Source of the DNA: Rhizohabitans arisaemae
GTDB taxonomy: Bacteria > Actinomycetota > Actinomycetes > Streptosporangiales > Streptosporangiaceae
DNA: 64,000 bases
NCBI RefSeq assembly: GCF_025996515.1
Contig: NZ_BLRH01000055.1
Span: 1 to 64,000 of the forward strand
Direction of reading: 5' to 3'
Shown here: positions 1 to 10,331 of the stretch, one piece after another
How the letters are laid out: every line of letters starts with the position of its first letter
How positions within the stretch are numbered: position 1 is the first letter of the stretch
Notes under the pieces: model-generated
What the model saw: only the letters and a program-made list of their open reading frames with translations
Databases searched by the model: none
What the model was told of the DNA's origin: nothing
Program-made: the position numbers and the translations under genes

Positions 1-2025
1 CCCGGCCGCCGTCTTGTAGTCCGCCACCAGCCCCCGGTACAGAGCGTTGGTGTAGGTACCGTCCGCGCCCGGCTTATCGAGCGCCTGACTGAACCTCTGC
101 ACCGCCGCGTTCACGGCCAAGCCGGTCGCCGCGACGGCGGCGCCGTGGGTGGCGACGAGCCGACTCGCGAAGGCGGCGTTCTCGACGGAGAGATGGCGGT
201 AGCCGTTCGCCATCGACAGCCAGGCCGCGGCGTTCGGCACCACCGCCACCTGGTCCGGCCATTTGTATCTCTCCTTCCCGTACCAGCTCAGGAACCCGGC
301 GGCACCCCCGGTCCCCCGATGTAGGTCGAGCAGCGCGACCGGGTTCGCCAGATGGTCGGCGTATCCGCCCGGGTCCGGGATCAGCGGACTTTCCATGGTT
401 CTTTCCACCGCAGCCGAGTACACCAGGCTCGCGGCGGTCGAATAGTGTTCGTAGGTCGGAACGGGCTTCCCGCTCGCCCGCCTCAGATAGCCGTTGAGTA
501 TCGTGTTGGCGTCCTGCAAGGCGCCGTTCTGCAGCGCCTTGATGATCTCACTCGACCAGACGTCCACCTTCTGCTCGATCGTGTGCAGCTGATCCTGGAT
601 CTGGTAGAGCTGGTCGATCGTCACCTGCTGCAGTCTCAGGACCTCGCCGAACCGCGCGAGCATCTCCGTGTAGATGAGGTTGAGATTCTTGTTCACCGCG
701 TCGAACTGCTTGATCATCGCGATGTGGAGATCGTTCACCTCCTGGCGGAGCTTGCCGAGCTCGATCAGGGTCTGCGCCTCCGCACTGGGCTGACCGGCCT
801 GGAAGAGCGGGAGCAGCGCGCCGACCGCCCCCAGGATGTTGCCGGTGAGCACCACCGAGCCCAGCGAGAAGAGCGCGTCGCTGAATCCCTTCGCGGCGAT
901 CACCGGCAGGAAGTCGTTGATGGCGTTCGCAATCTTCAAGGCCGCGTCACTGAGGTACCGCGTCTGCTTCTCGGCCTCCTTGTCGAACCAGCCCATCACC
1001 GTGGTGGCCGCCTTGAAGCCCTCGGCGAGCCCCTTGAGTACCTCCCGGCGTTTCGCTGCGTCCTCTTCCGCCTTCTCCAAGGGCGTCTTGCAGGCCGCGG
1101 GGTTGCGCGGAGCGGGACAGGTCGGCGCCGGAGGAGCGGAGGTCTTCCAGAGGAACGCGCCGTCGTACCCGTTCTGCAGTTCGTCGATCGCGCGCACCGC
1201 GGCGTCGACGTTCTGGTTGGTCAGGGCCAGCAGATGGGCCACCCTGGCGTCGAGCGCCTGCCGGCGCCTGGGGTCGCCCGCCGGGTATTTCAGGACCTCG
1301 GTGAGGCCGGCCACCTCTTTGATCACAGGATCCGCCAGGAGGTCCTGGAGCACGGTGACGGCGGTGATCCCGGACCGGACACCGATCTGCGAGTTCCAGA
1401 CCCGCACCGCGGGATGGTCGGCACCCAGCTCCTGCGCCATCCTCCGAACCCGCCCGGCGGCGAAGACGTTTAGCCCGTCCAGGAGATGTTCGATCTCCCT
1501 GCTGGTGGACGTCTGGGTGGCGAGCGCTTCGTCCCAGTTGTTGTACGGCGAGATCGGTTGCGCGCCCATCTCGACCAACCCGGCCTTGAGCGGTGCGGCG
1601 ACACCCGCCATTCCCGGCAGCACCTGGCCGATCTTGGCGATCCTCCTTAGAAGATCCAGCCGGGTCTTCACTTCGGGTGCCTCCGCGAGTTTCGACGAGA
1701 CCCCTGCGGAAGCGTCCTGGTACCGGCTGAGGTACTCCGCCTCGGTCAGCCCGGGAGAGGCCAGCGCGAGCGAGACCAGGTATTCACTGAGCAGCACATC
1801 GTGGCCGGCTTTGGCACTCTTCATCTGTACGGCGACGGCGTGCAGCCTGGTGGTCAGGGTCTCCAGTTCGGTGGCCGCCGGATCGGCGTGCGCCGGGGTC
1901 GCCGGCGCTCCTTGCACGAGTGTCGCCGTGAGCACGACGGCCATCGCCGTCGCGGTCCACCGGCGGAGCCGGCCGCGCCATCCCGGGTGGGGTGGCGCGC
2001 CGTACCTTCTCCGTCTCGACCTCAA
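1..2025 (-). CDS. Secreted coiled-coil protein, unknown function (C-terminus beyond window)
   Basis: The minus-strand frame is open from a TTG at 2025 to the window edge (675 codons), so the stop lies outside. The TTG follows AGAGGA by 6 nt; an internal ATG at 1944 is an alternative start. A basic N-terminus is followed by a hydrophobic stretch (MAVVLTATLVQG) and a likely signal-peptidase site at PAHA|D, so export is inferred. The mature part is alpha-helical, rich in Leu, Gln and Glu, with a mid-protein hydrophobic stretch and a following coiled-coil-like segment (LHTIEQKVDVWSSEIIKAL). I do not recognise the family. It resembles large secreted helical proteins of unknown role in actinomycetes, and no catalytic motif is visible. 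The long plus-strand frames opposite it are shadows, because this frame has the normal actinomycete pattern of G/C at third positions. Confidence 0.72.
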   Translation of the reverse strand, partial: MRSRRRRYGAPPHPGWRGRLRRWTATAMAVVLTATLVQGAPATPAHADPAATELETLTTRLHAVAVQMKSAKAGHDVLLSEYLVSLALASPGLTEAEYLSRYQDASAGVSSKLAEAPEVKTRLDLLRRIAKIGQVLPGMAGVAAPLKAGLVEMGAQPISPYNNWDEALATQTSTSREIEHLLDGLNVFAAGRVRRMAQELGADHPAVRVWNSQIGVRSGITAVTVLQDLLADPVIKEVAGLTEVLKYPAGDPRRRQALDARVAHLLALTNQNVDAAVRAIDELQNGYDGAFLWKTSAPPAPTCPAPRNPAACKTPLEKAEEDAAKRREVLKGLAEGFKAATTVMGWFDKEAEKQTRYLSDAALKIANAINDFLPVIAAKGFSDALFSLGSVVLTGNILGAVGALLPLFQAGQPSAEAQTLIELGKLRQEVNDLHIAMIKQFDAVNKNLNLIYTEMLARFGEVLRLQQVTIDQLYQIQDQLHTIEQKVDVWSSEIIKALQNGALQDANTILNGYLRRASGKPVPTYEHYSTAASLVYSAAVERTMESPLIPDPGGYADHLANPVALLDLHRGTGGAAGFLSWYGKERYKWPDQVAVVPNAAAWLSMANGYRHLSVENAAFASRLVATHGAAVAATGLAVNAAVQRFSQALDKPGADGTYTNALYRGLVADYKTAAG

Positions 2026-2535
2026 TGAGGGTCCTCTCGTTTCGGTCCCGGCCGCGCGGCCCGGCCGGGGGGTTCGCCGGACGCCCGGCCGCCGTTTCCG
2101 GGCACGCCGCCGGACACGGCCCTCCGGCCCCGTTCGAGGCGGTGGGTACGGCGACGTGGACGGGCCGGCGAGGGGCCCGGCTCCCCGGCCCCGTGACCGG
2201 GCGGGGCCGAAAGGCGGGCGGGCTGCCGCCGGACGTGCGGCTGGGTGGTTCCCGGGCGGGCACCCGGTGCGCGGCGGCGGGCTCGGTGTCGTCGGCCCGA
2301 GGTGGTCGCCGCGCTCGTGTGCGCCACCCGGTGATGAACCGCGACGGCGGGTCGCGGTGGGTGAGGGTCACGGCGGTGGACCGCGAGCGGGCCGGAGCAC
2401 CGGTCGTGACCGCGGATGTCCTACCGGAGGCGAGCGTGCCCGGTGGGCGACCCGGCCGGGGGGCGTTCGTGGGGTGACCGCACGTCGCTCATAAGCATTT
2501 CCTAAAGATCGACTTGTCCACGGGCGCAGAGTCGT
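2026..2535. other. Intergenic stretch, no gene recognised
   Basis: About 500 bases of very GC-rich sequence lie between the secreted-protein gene and the duplicated aconitase tail. Several open frames cross it on both strands, but their translations are low-complexity Arg/Pro/Gly with no domain, so I do not call a gene. The part next to 2025 should hold the promoter of the minus-strand secreted protein; I see no convincing -35/-10 pair. Confidence 0.5.
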
Positions 2536-2807
2536 TCAGATCACTTGCGAGCGCCTTGGTTTTCACTGGGGATGACTGGATTTGACTCGAACACCCCGGA
2601 AAACGATCCGAATACCTGGGAAAACACGAGTCGCCGCCGCCGCGGAACAATCCGCGACGACGGCGACCCGCCGTTCGAACTCAGCTTTGGGCAAGCAGAA
2701 AGCGCATAATTTACTGCATGATGCCGCCCTGACGGTGGAAGTTTGCCTCACCCGCCGCGTCGATCCGGGCCACTCCGTCGAATTCCATCGAATCGGCGGG
2801 ACTTGAC
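2536..2807 (-). repeat. Decayed tandem copy of the aconitase 3' end and its downstream region
   Basis: This segment aligns with 2826-3120. The offset is about 290 bp in the outer part and 311 bp from roughly 2598 onward, the difference being a short indel near 2581-2600. The best-conserved block (2621-2700 against 2932-3010) covers a hairpin plus the last codons of acnA and differs at only a few positions. The hairpin of this copy (2630-2667) has 14 of 16 paired positions around an AACAAT loop. The arrangement is a partial tandem duplication in which only the copy joined to the complete acnA is functional. Confidence 0.85.
2681..2807 (-). pseudogene. Remnant of an aconitase C-terminus
   Basis: Read on the minus strand this matches the last ~40 codons of the intact acnA, ending in the same LLAQS and TGA. 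It is broken in two ways. A TAA replaces the Tyr codon after GGIMQ (TACGTT in acnA, TAAATT here), and small deletions shift the frame upstream, near the codons matching VKVRAG. No start or upstream part is present. It is a fragment left by a tandem duplication or by recombination with a second aconitase gene, not an expressed gene. Confidence 0.85.
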
Positions 2808-2940
2808 TGCGGCGCGCAGTGTGATTTAGGTCGCTTGCAGGGATCTTGGTTCTTACTGGTGCCGACTGGCAATGACTAGTACCGACTGTTCCGATACGAA
2901 TACCATGGAAAATCCAATTCGATTACCTCGGAAAACACGA

Positions 2941-2978
2941 GTCGCCGCCGCCACGGAACAATCCACGACGACGGCGAC
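2941..2978 (-). terminator. Hairpin terminator of acnA
   Basis: The hairpin begins 13 nt downstream of the acnA stop. The two 16-nt arms pair at 12 positions around the hexanucleotide loop AACAAT. The duplicate copy at 2630-2667 has the same loop, and there two of the mismatches are replaced by G-C and C-G pairs, so the fold looks maintained. No U-run follows, as is usual in actinomycetes. Confidence 0.65.
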
Positions 2979-2991
2979 CGGCCGCTCGAAC

Positions 2992-5775
<2,784 letters not shown>

Positions 5776-5794
5776 TTAGGCACGCCTAACCTGC
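5776..5794 (-). promoter_or_regulatory. IdeR/DtxR/DmdR-type iron box upstream of acnA
   Basis: TTAGGCACGCCTAACCTGC matches 14 of 19 positions of the actinobacterial iron-box consensus TTAGGTTAGGCTAACCTAA (S at position 10), including TTAGG and the whole CTAACCT half. It sits 70-88 nt upstream of the acnA start and, with the promoter proposed at 5823-5851, would lie about +22 to +40 in the transcript. A site there is compatible with iron-dependent repression by a DtxR-family protein. Binding is inferred from sequence only. Confidence 0.6.
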
Positions 5795-5812
5795 CGCCCC
5801 TCCCCCGAGGTG

Positions 5813-5852
5813 TCTTGATGTCAAGATATCTCCAAAGTATCTCGACATCAAG
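5813..5852 (-). promoter_or_regulatory. acnA promoter embedded in a large inverted repeat (operator)
   Basis: Two 15-nt arms, CTTGATGTCAAGATA and the reverse complement of CTTGATGTCGAGATA, face each other across 9 nt with one difference. The left arm also contains the smaller palindrome TCTTGA-TG-TCAAGA. On the minus strand TTGATG (5851-5846) and TATCTT (5828-5823) are separated by exactly 17 nt, so the -35 and -10 elements fall inside the two arms. A dimeric or tetrameric repressor could block both. I cannot name the regulator. Confidence 0.55.
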
Positions 5853-5884
5853 CTACCGCGTGGGCGAGCGGGCGTGATCGCAGG

Positions 5885-6580
5885 TCAGACGGCCGTGAAG
5901 GACGGGTAGAGGCGCCAGACGAGCAGACCGACGACGGCGATCGACAGGATCGGGGCCAGGATCTTCATCTCGAACTTCTGCCCGGTCTTGATTCCGATCT
6001 TGTACGGCAGCAGCCAGCGGCCCTTGATCGGCCAGAGCACCGGACATCCGCGCTCGGTGAGGCAGTCCCCCACCACGTGCGCCAGGCAGCCGACGCCGAT
6101 CGCGACGCCGAGCCAGTCGTAGCGCACGCCGATCAGCATGAACGCGCCCAGCGCCCCGGCGGCGAGGACGACGTTGATCGCGGCCGAGGCGAGCCGCTTC
6201 TTGGGGATCCCGATCCCGATCGCCCGGAACGCCAGCCCGATCATCAGGAAGACCACGACGTCACTCGCGACCTTCGAGTACGAGGCGAGCAAGTGCGCGC
6301 CGAAACCCATCAGCGCCGCGAAGAGGATCGAGTGGGTGGCGTTGCGGTGGCCGCCGCTCACCCAGTTCACCGCCTTGCTGAGCGCCCAGGTCACCGGGCC
6401 GAACGTCTGCGCGATGGTGGCGGACGGATGGTCGAGGTCGGGGAGCATCGCCGCACCGGCGCAGACCAGCGCGCCGGCGACCAGTTCGGCGGGTCCGACC
6501 GGCATCCCGGTCATGGTCAGCGCCGGCACCCCGGCCAGCCACACGAGTGCCCCGCTGAGCGCGTGGCTGTGCCCCATCAT
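5885..6580 (-). CDS. YdjM-like membrane-bound metal-dependent hydrolase family protein
   Basis: The 231-residue protein has the pattern of the LexA-binding/YdjM (DUF457) family: an N-terminal GHSHALSGAL, DLDHP near residue 48, HRNATHS near residue 78 and HVVGDCLTE near residue 165. These are His/Asp clusters thought to bind metal, placed between hydrophobic membrane segments. The protein should sit in the inner membrane; the substrate is unknown for the whole family. The start is one of two adjacent ATGs at 6580/6577 and there is no strong ribosome binding site. It is a single gene transcribed in the same direction as acnA, separated from it by the acnA regulatory region. Confidence 0.85.
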   Translation of the reverse strand: MMGHSHALSGALVWLAGVPALTMTGMPVGPAELVAGALVCAGAAMLPDLDHPSATIAQTFGPVTWALSKAVNWVSGGHRNATHSILFAALMGFGAHLLASYSKVASDVVVFLMIGLAFRAIGIGIPKKRLASAAINVVLAAGALGAFMLIGVRYDWLGVAIGVGCLAHVVGDCLTERGCPVLWPIKGRWLLPYKIGIKTGQKFEMKILAPILSIAVVGLLVWRLYPSFTAV

Positions 6581-7130
6581 GCGGAGCCCCGGACAGCCGA
6601 ATCACACAATGTCATGATCAGGGATGTTAACGAAATCAGGCCGTCCGGACGCGCGGCACACCCGATGAGACAAGGCTTTTCGTCGTCGGCCCACCGGATC
6701 GGGGCCGGATTCCCGGGACCGCTTCCGGCACCTGACGGCCGGATCCCGGAGCAGGACGGCCGGACAACGGAACGGTCCTAAACCCACCCATTTCGGTGCG
6801 GCGTGATTACCCCGTCACGAAAGCGACCCCCCAGCCCTCTCGCGACGGGGCAACCCCGCACGTTTGGTCAAACGCCATGTGCTCCCGGCTAGTTCCCGCT
6901 TCCAAAAGAAATTTCAAGATTTATCTGGCCGGGCTGTCCAGGGCCGGGACACACCCGTGCCGGCAGACCTGTGAACTTCTCCAGTAAGCCGGCGGGACCG
7001 GCACGCGCCCCCTCAAACACCCAGCTCACACCGTATGTCCTCGGATCCGGCCCACCCTCGGCGACCCGGGCCCGGCCGGGCGGGGCGGGCACCGCGTCCG
7101 GCGCCGTGCGCCGGATCACATCTCCGGCGG
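6581..7130. other. Intergenic stretch with one small perfect palindrome
   Basis: No credible gene is present; short frames on both strands have no recognisable features. At 6861-6874 lies CGTTTG-GT-CAAACG, a perfect dyad of operator size, about 280 nt upstream of the YdjM-like gene and 290 nt upstream of the padR promoter on the other side. Which gene it would control is unclear. The stretch is less GC-rich than its surroundings around 6895-6925. Confidence 0.45.
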
Positions 7131-7132
7131 CA

Positions 7133-7161
7133 TTGCACACCGACATGTAGCGATATATCGT
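7133..7161 (+). promoter_or_regulatory. padR promoter with overlapping palindromic operator
   Basis: TTGCAC (7133-7138) and TATCGT (7156-7161) are spaced by 17 nt, a good housekeeping-sigma promoter. The perfect palindrome CGATATATCG (7151-7160) covers the -10 element. PadR-family repressors usually bind AT-centred dyads in their own promoters, so autorepression is the likely meaning. Transcription would start near 7168. Confidence 0.6.
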
Positions 7162-7298
7162 TGAAGTACCGGTGAAAGTCATAGAGATTCCTAAGAAGGA
7201 GGATCCGGTGGGCGCATCACATACGATGGGCGGCTCCGCCCGGCACTGCCGGGGAGGCTTTGTATTCGGCCGGATAGCCGAGGAGGTTTTGACAGCGA

Positions 7299-7885
7299 TG
7301 ACCCGAGGAGGCTTCCAAGGACGGGGCAAGGGTGGCTTCGAAGGGGGGCCGTGGCACCACATCGGCCAGTTCTTCAACCAGGGCCCCGGATTCCCGTTCG
7401 GCGGCGGCCCGCCGTTCGCCCGGGGACGCAAGGCCAAGCGCGGCGACGTCCGCGCCGCGATCCTGGCCCTCCTGGCCGAGGAGCCCCGGAACGGCTACCA
7501 GATCATCCAGGAGATCGGCGAGCGGAGCCACGGAGCCTGGCGGCCGAGCCCCGGCGCGGTCTACCCGGCCCTGCAGCAGCTCGCCGACGAAGGCCTGGTG
7601 ATCGCGGCCGAAGGCGAGGGCCGCAAGACGTTCCGGCTCACCGAGGCCGGCCAGGCCTACGTCGCCGAGCACGCCGACGAGGTGAACGCGCCGTGGGAGG
7701 CGATGACCCCGCACATCGACGAAGGCGTCTTCGGGCTCTTCGACCTCGCCCGGCAGGCGGGCGCGGCGATGGTCCAGGTGGCGCACAGCGGAAACGAAAG
7801 CCAGGTTGAGCAGGCCAAGCAGGTGCTGATCGAAACCCGGCGCAAGCTCTACCAGATCCTGGCCGACGGGGGCGACCAGGAATGA
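7299..7885 (+). CDS. PadR-family transcriptional regulator
   Basis: A winged-helix repressor of the PadR family. RRGDVRAAILAL-type sequence (KRGDVRAAILALLAEE) starts the DNA-binding domain near residue 46, followed by NGYQIIQEI, SPGAVYPALQQL and the wing (EGRKTFRLTEAG). The C-terminal half (residues ~120-195) is the helical dimerisation part. The N-terminal ~45 residues are Gly/Phe-rich, common in actinomycete members. I chose ATG 7299, 11 nt after CGAGGAGG. An in-frame GTG at 7208, 5 nt after AAGGAGG, would add 30 residues and is a real alternative. It is co-transcribed with the next gene through an ATGA overlap. The inducing signal is unknown. Confidence 0.88.
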
Positions 7886-8331
7886 TCCCGGCCGATCGGC
7901 ACGACGACCTCCGGGTCGGGGACGCCGAGCGGGACGCCGTGGTCGCGGCCCTGCAGGAGCACTTCGCCCAGGGCCGCCTGACCGCCGACGAGCTCGACGA
8001 GCGGGTCGCGGCGACGCTTTCCGCCAAGACGGCCGGGGCGCTCCGTGAGATCACCCGCGACCTGCCCGGGCCGGAGCAGGCGCCCCACCGTCCCGAGCAC
8101 CCGATCCACCGCGCCCAGGTTCCGCACCGCCGTCCGGGTGGGACCGGACGTCACCGGGGGGCGCCCTGGCTTATCCTCCTCATCCTGTTCGTCATCGGGG
8201 TCTCCGCCGGATTCAAAGGCCTGCTGATACTGGGCGTGATCGCCGCCGTCGTCCGACTCGCGGCCCACCGCCGGCACATGCGTCCCGGGGGACCGTGCCG
8301 CCGACTGGGCTCAAGGCCCCACCTGACCTGA
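7882..8331 (+). CDS. DUF1707 (SHOCT-like) domain membrane protein
   Basis: Residues ~10-62 (LRVGDAERDAVVAALQEHFAQ ... ADELDERVAATLSAKT) are a typical DUF1707 domain, a small helical module seen at the N-terminus of many actinomycete membrane or regulatory proteins. It is followed by a His/Pro/Arg-rich linker, one or two hydrophobic segments (residues ~95-125) and a basic tail. The start codon overlaps the padR stop (ATGA), so the two are translationally coupled and the protein is probably a target or partner of that repressor. No enzymatic function can be assigned. Confidence 0.85.
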   Translation: MIPADRHDDLRVGDAERDAVVAALQEHFAQGRLTADELDERVAATLSAKTAGALREITRDLPGPEQAPHRPEHPIHRAQVPHRRPGGTGRHRGAPWLILLILFVIGVSAGFKGLLILGVIAAVVRLAAHRRHMRPGGPCRRLGSRPHLT

Positions 8332-8364
8332 CCGCCGCTCCCGCACCGCGCGACCGGGGAACCC

Positions 8365-8389
8365 ACCGGGGGACCACCACTCCCCCGGT
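8365..8389 (+). terminator. Terminator of the padR-DUF1707 operon
   Basis: ACCGGGGG and CCCCCGGT form a perfect 8-bp stem with the 9-nt loop ACCACCACT, 34 nt after the DUF1707 stop codon. Confidence 0.6.
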
Positions 8390-8457
8390 TCGGGGTTCGG
8401 CCCCCACGGCGATCCGACGACGACCTCACAGAGTTCGACGACCGCGCGGACGTCAAG

Positions 8458-8509
8458 GTGATCGTTGCGAAGTGCGCTCCCCAGATGGTGCGGACAACAC
8501 AACGATCAC
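8458..8509. repeat. Palindromic repeat, copy A
   Basis: A 52-bp imperfect palindrome whose ends are the perfect inverted pair GTGATCGTTG / CAACGATCAC. Inner arms pair partly (GTGCGC with GCGGAC). It is the most divergent of four related copies (B 8737-8787, C 8830-8880, D 55375-55425). It lies in a gene-free stretch between two transcription units. The nature of the family (REP-like, protein-binding or mobile) is unknown. Confidence 0.75.
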
Positions 8510-8736
8510 CCGAGGCAAGGCACACAACCCACCTGTACCCTCACCGTGTTTCGCGGGTTCCCGACGGGCTTGTCCGGCCCTCGTGTCGGTCGTGCTCGCG
8601 GCCTGAGCCGCCCCAGCCCGCACCCCGGCCGGAACGGCCCGCACCAGGCCGCACCCAATCCATCCGGGATCGCCGCATCCCCGCCGTACCACCCCCAGGC
8701 CGTACGCCCACCGCGACCCGGTCCCTGAATTTCAGA

Positions 8737-8787
8737 TGATCATTGCGCTGTCCGCACCCCCCAGGGTGCACACACCACAACGATCAC
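8737..8787. repeat. Palindromic repeat, copy B
   Basis: A 51-bp imperfect palindrome. The left arm TGATCATTG...GTCCGCACCC pairs with the right arm GGGTGCACAC...CAACGATCA at 17 of 23 positions, leaving a loop of a few bases. It is nearly identical to copy C, 93 bp further on. Confidence 0.8.
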
Positions 8788-8829
8788 CCGCACAACCCAG
8801 GCACCAGCCCCACCCCGACCAAGAACCCA

Positions 8830-8880
8830 TGATCATTGCGCTGTCCGCACCCCCCACGGTGCACAGACCACAACGATCAC
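8830..8880. repeat. Palindromic repeat, copy C
   Basis: A 51-bp imperfect palindrome differing from copy B at only two or three positions, all in the inner right arm (CACGGTGCACAGACC against CAGGGTGCACACACC). It ends 28 bp before the stop of the convergent eRF1-like gene, so it could also act as a terminator hairpin for that gene. Confidence 0.8.
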
Positions 8881-8908
8881 CTGTACGACCCGGGGGCGGG
8901 CCAAAGCC

Positions 8909-10096
8909 TCACCAGCGGAGCAAAGCCGCCACACCGTCGTGCCCGGCGATCGGCTCGGCCGCGGGCTCCTCCAGCATCGTCACCTGGGCGGACTCCCCCA
9001 GGGCGAGCTCGATCATGCGTTCCCCCAGCCGGCTCTCCGGGATCAGCTCGGCCGCCGCCGCGCCGGGCGGGACCTCACCGCGGGGGGACAGGCGTCCGTC
9101 GGGCGCCCTGCTGCCCGCCCACTCCATCGCCTCGTCGAGCAGCAGGTGGGCGACCCGTCCCTGCTGGAGCGCGCCCAGGGTGTCCCCCAGGCCGACCGTG
9201 CCCGGTCCCCCGGCCAGGGCGACGTCCCGTACGGCGACCGCGAAGTCACGGGCCTGCGTCAGCCGTACCGACTCCATCTCCGGCGCCACGGCCTCGGCGA
9301 GCCTGGGCGCGGGCAGGGTCTCCACCACCTGGGAGAGCCGGACGATCTCACGGTGGCCGTTCTGCGGCAGCCCGGCGACCACGGCCTCGACCAGGCGCGG
9401 GTCGCCGGTGACCACGAGCATCTCCCATTCCAGTTCCTCGGCCCGCCGGTCGATCCGCGGGCCGAGGGAGGCCAGGAAGCGCAGCGTGTTCTCGTCGACC
9501 CGGCGGTCGAAGCCGTCGCGCTGGGACGCCGAGCGCTGACCGAGCCCGGGGTTGTCCGCGCGGGGCCCCTGCTTGCGCCGCCAGTCGTCGGTGTCCAGGT
9601 CGAAGGCGATCGTCTCGACGTCTCGGGCGAGCCCGAAACGCTGGTCGACCAGGCGGACCCCCGCCCTGGAGACGGCGGCCACCCCGGCGGGGGCGCCGGC
9701 CGTGGTGGCGGCCACCAGCGGGCGGACGTATGCGGTGGGTTCGATGACGGCGAGGTCGCCGAGCGGCATCTGCAGCGTCAGGGTGCGCAGCTCGTCGCGG
9801 CCGATCGTCGCGAAGAGCGCCCGGCCGAGCCCGGGCTCGCTCGCGTCGACCAGCCGGTCGATCTCGGGCTTCAGGGCGTCCAGCCGGGACAGGACCGTGG
9901 ACTTGTGGTCCCGGTAGCCGTCGGCGGCGACCCGCTCGCGCAGCGCGGCGAGTTCGTGGGCGATCCGCAGACCCCAGGCGGGCCGGGTCGTCCCGGCCTC
10001 CCGCGGATCGGTCGTGACGTAGACGGACAGCACCCCGAGGTCGTCCGTGAGCGCCGCGAGATCACGAACCGTGGTCTGATTGAGAATCACGCTCAT
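8909..10096 (-). CDS. Bacterial eRF1-like (baeRF/Vms1-related) protein
   Basis: A soluble protein of about 395 residues. The N-terminal part (LAALTDDLGVLSVYVTTDPRE) and the middle (ERVAADGYRDHKSTVLSRLDAL) resemble the bacterial archaeo-eukaryotic release-factor-like families, which share a Pelota/eRF1-type fold and are suspected to act on stalled or hibernating ribosomes. The C-terminal third has the alpha/beta pattern of that fold (LEWEMLVVTGDPRLVEAVVAGL). I see no clear GGQ-type loop, so hydrolytic activity is uncertain. ATG 10096 is close to GGGGG; GTG 10090 would give better spacing. A good promoter lies at 10171-10199. The family assignment is moderate. Confidence 0.55.
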   Translation of the reverse strand: MSVILNQTTVRDLAALTDDLGVLSVYVTTDPREAGTTRPAWGLRIAHELAALRERVAADGYRDHKSTVLSRLDALKPEIDRLVDASEPGLGRALFATIGRDELRTLTLQMPLGDLAVIEPTAYVRPLVAATTAGAPAGVAAVSRAGVRLVDQRFGLARDVETIAFDLDTDDWRRKQGPRADNPGLGQRSASQRDGFDRRVDENTLRFLASLGPRIDRRAEELEWEMLVVTGDPRLVEAVVAGLPQNGHREIVRLSQVVETLPAPRLAEAVAPEMESVRLTQARDFAVAVRDVALAGGPGTVGLGDTLGALQQGRVAHLLLDEAMEWAGSRAPDGRLSPRGEVPPGAAAAELIPESRLGERMIELALGESAQVTMLEEPAAEPIAGHDGVAALLRW

Positions 10097-10170
10097 TCCC
10101 CCTTTGTGGCGCTCTTCCCCTTTGTGCCGATTCTGCCTGGACATCAGCCCCAAATCATGACGAAACCGCT

Positions 10171-10199
10171 TAAATAGCACGTGCTGATATCCACGCCAA
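10171..10199 (-). promoter_or_regulatory. Promoter of the eRF1-like gene
   Basis: On the minus strand TTGGCG (10199-10194) and TATTTA (10176-10171) are separated by 17 nt, a close match to a housekeeping promoter, about 75 nt upstream of the start codon. The transcript leader holds two close direct repeats of CACAAAGGGG just before the start. Confidence 0.6.
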
Positions 10200-10263
10200 G
10201 AATCTACGGGTGGACCGTCCGCCGCGACATGCATAAGGATCTTGAAAGCGGGCAGCCGTGACC

Positions 10264-10321
10264 GGGTGACGCCGGGTGCGGCTCGGTAACCCACCCACAT
10301 CCACGCCGCACCCGGCGACCC
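10264..10321 (-). terminator. Terminator of the LLM oxidoreductase gene
   Basis: GCCGGGTGCGGC and GCCGCACCCGGC form a perfect 12-bp stem, extended by an outer GGGT/ACCC, with a loop of 22 nt. It begins 11 nt downstream of the oxidoreductase stop at 10332. Confidence 0.6.
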
Positions 10322-10331
10322 GCCACGGCCG

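Noticed and set aside
836-2494. 552-codon plus-strand frame and others over 1-2.5 kb
   Set aside because: These are shadows of the minus-strand secreted protein, which has a signal peptide, a ribosome binding site and an unbroken frame to the edge.
8458-8880. Short peptides MIIALSAPP... encoded in the palindromic repeats
   Set aside because: The frame persists because repeat length is constant; no ribosome binding sites precede the ATGs, and the symmetry is at the DNA level.
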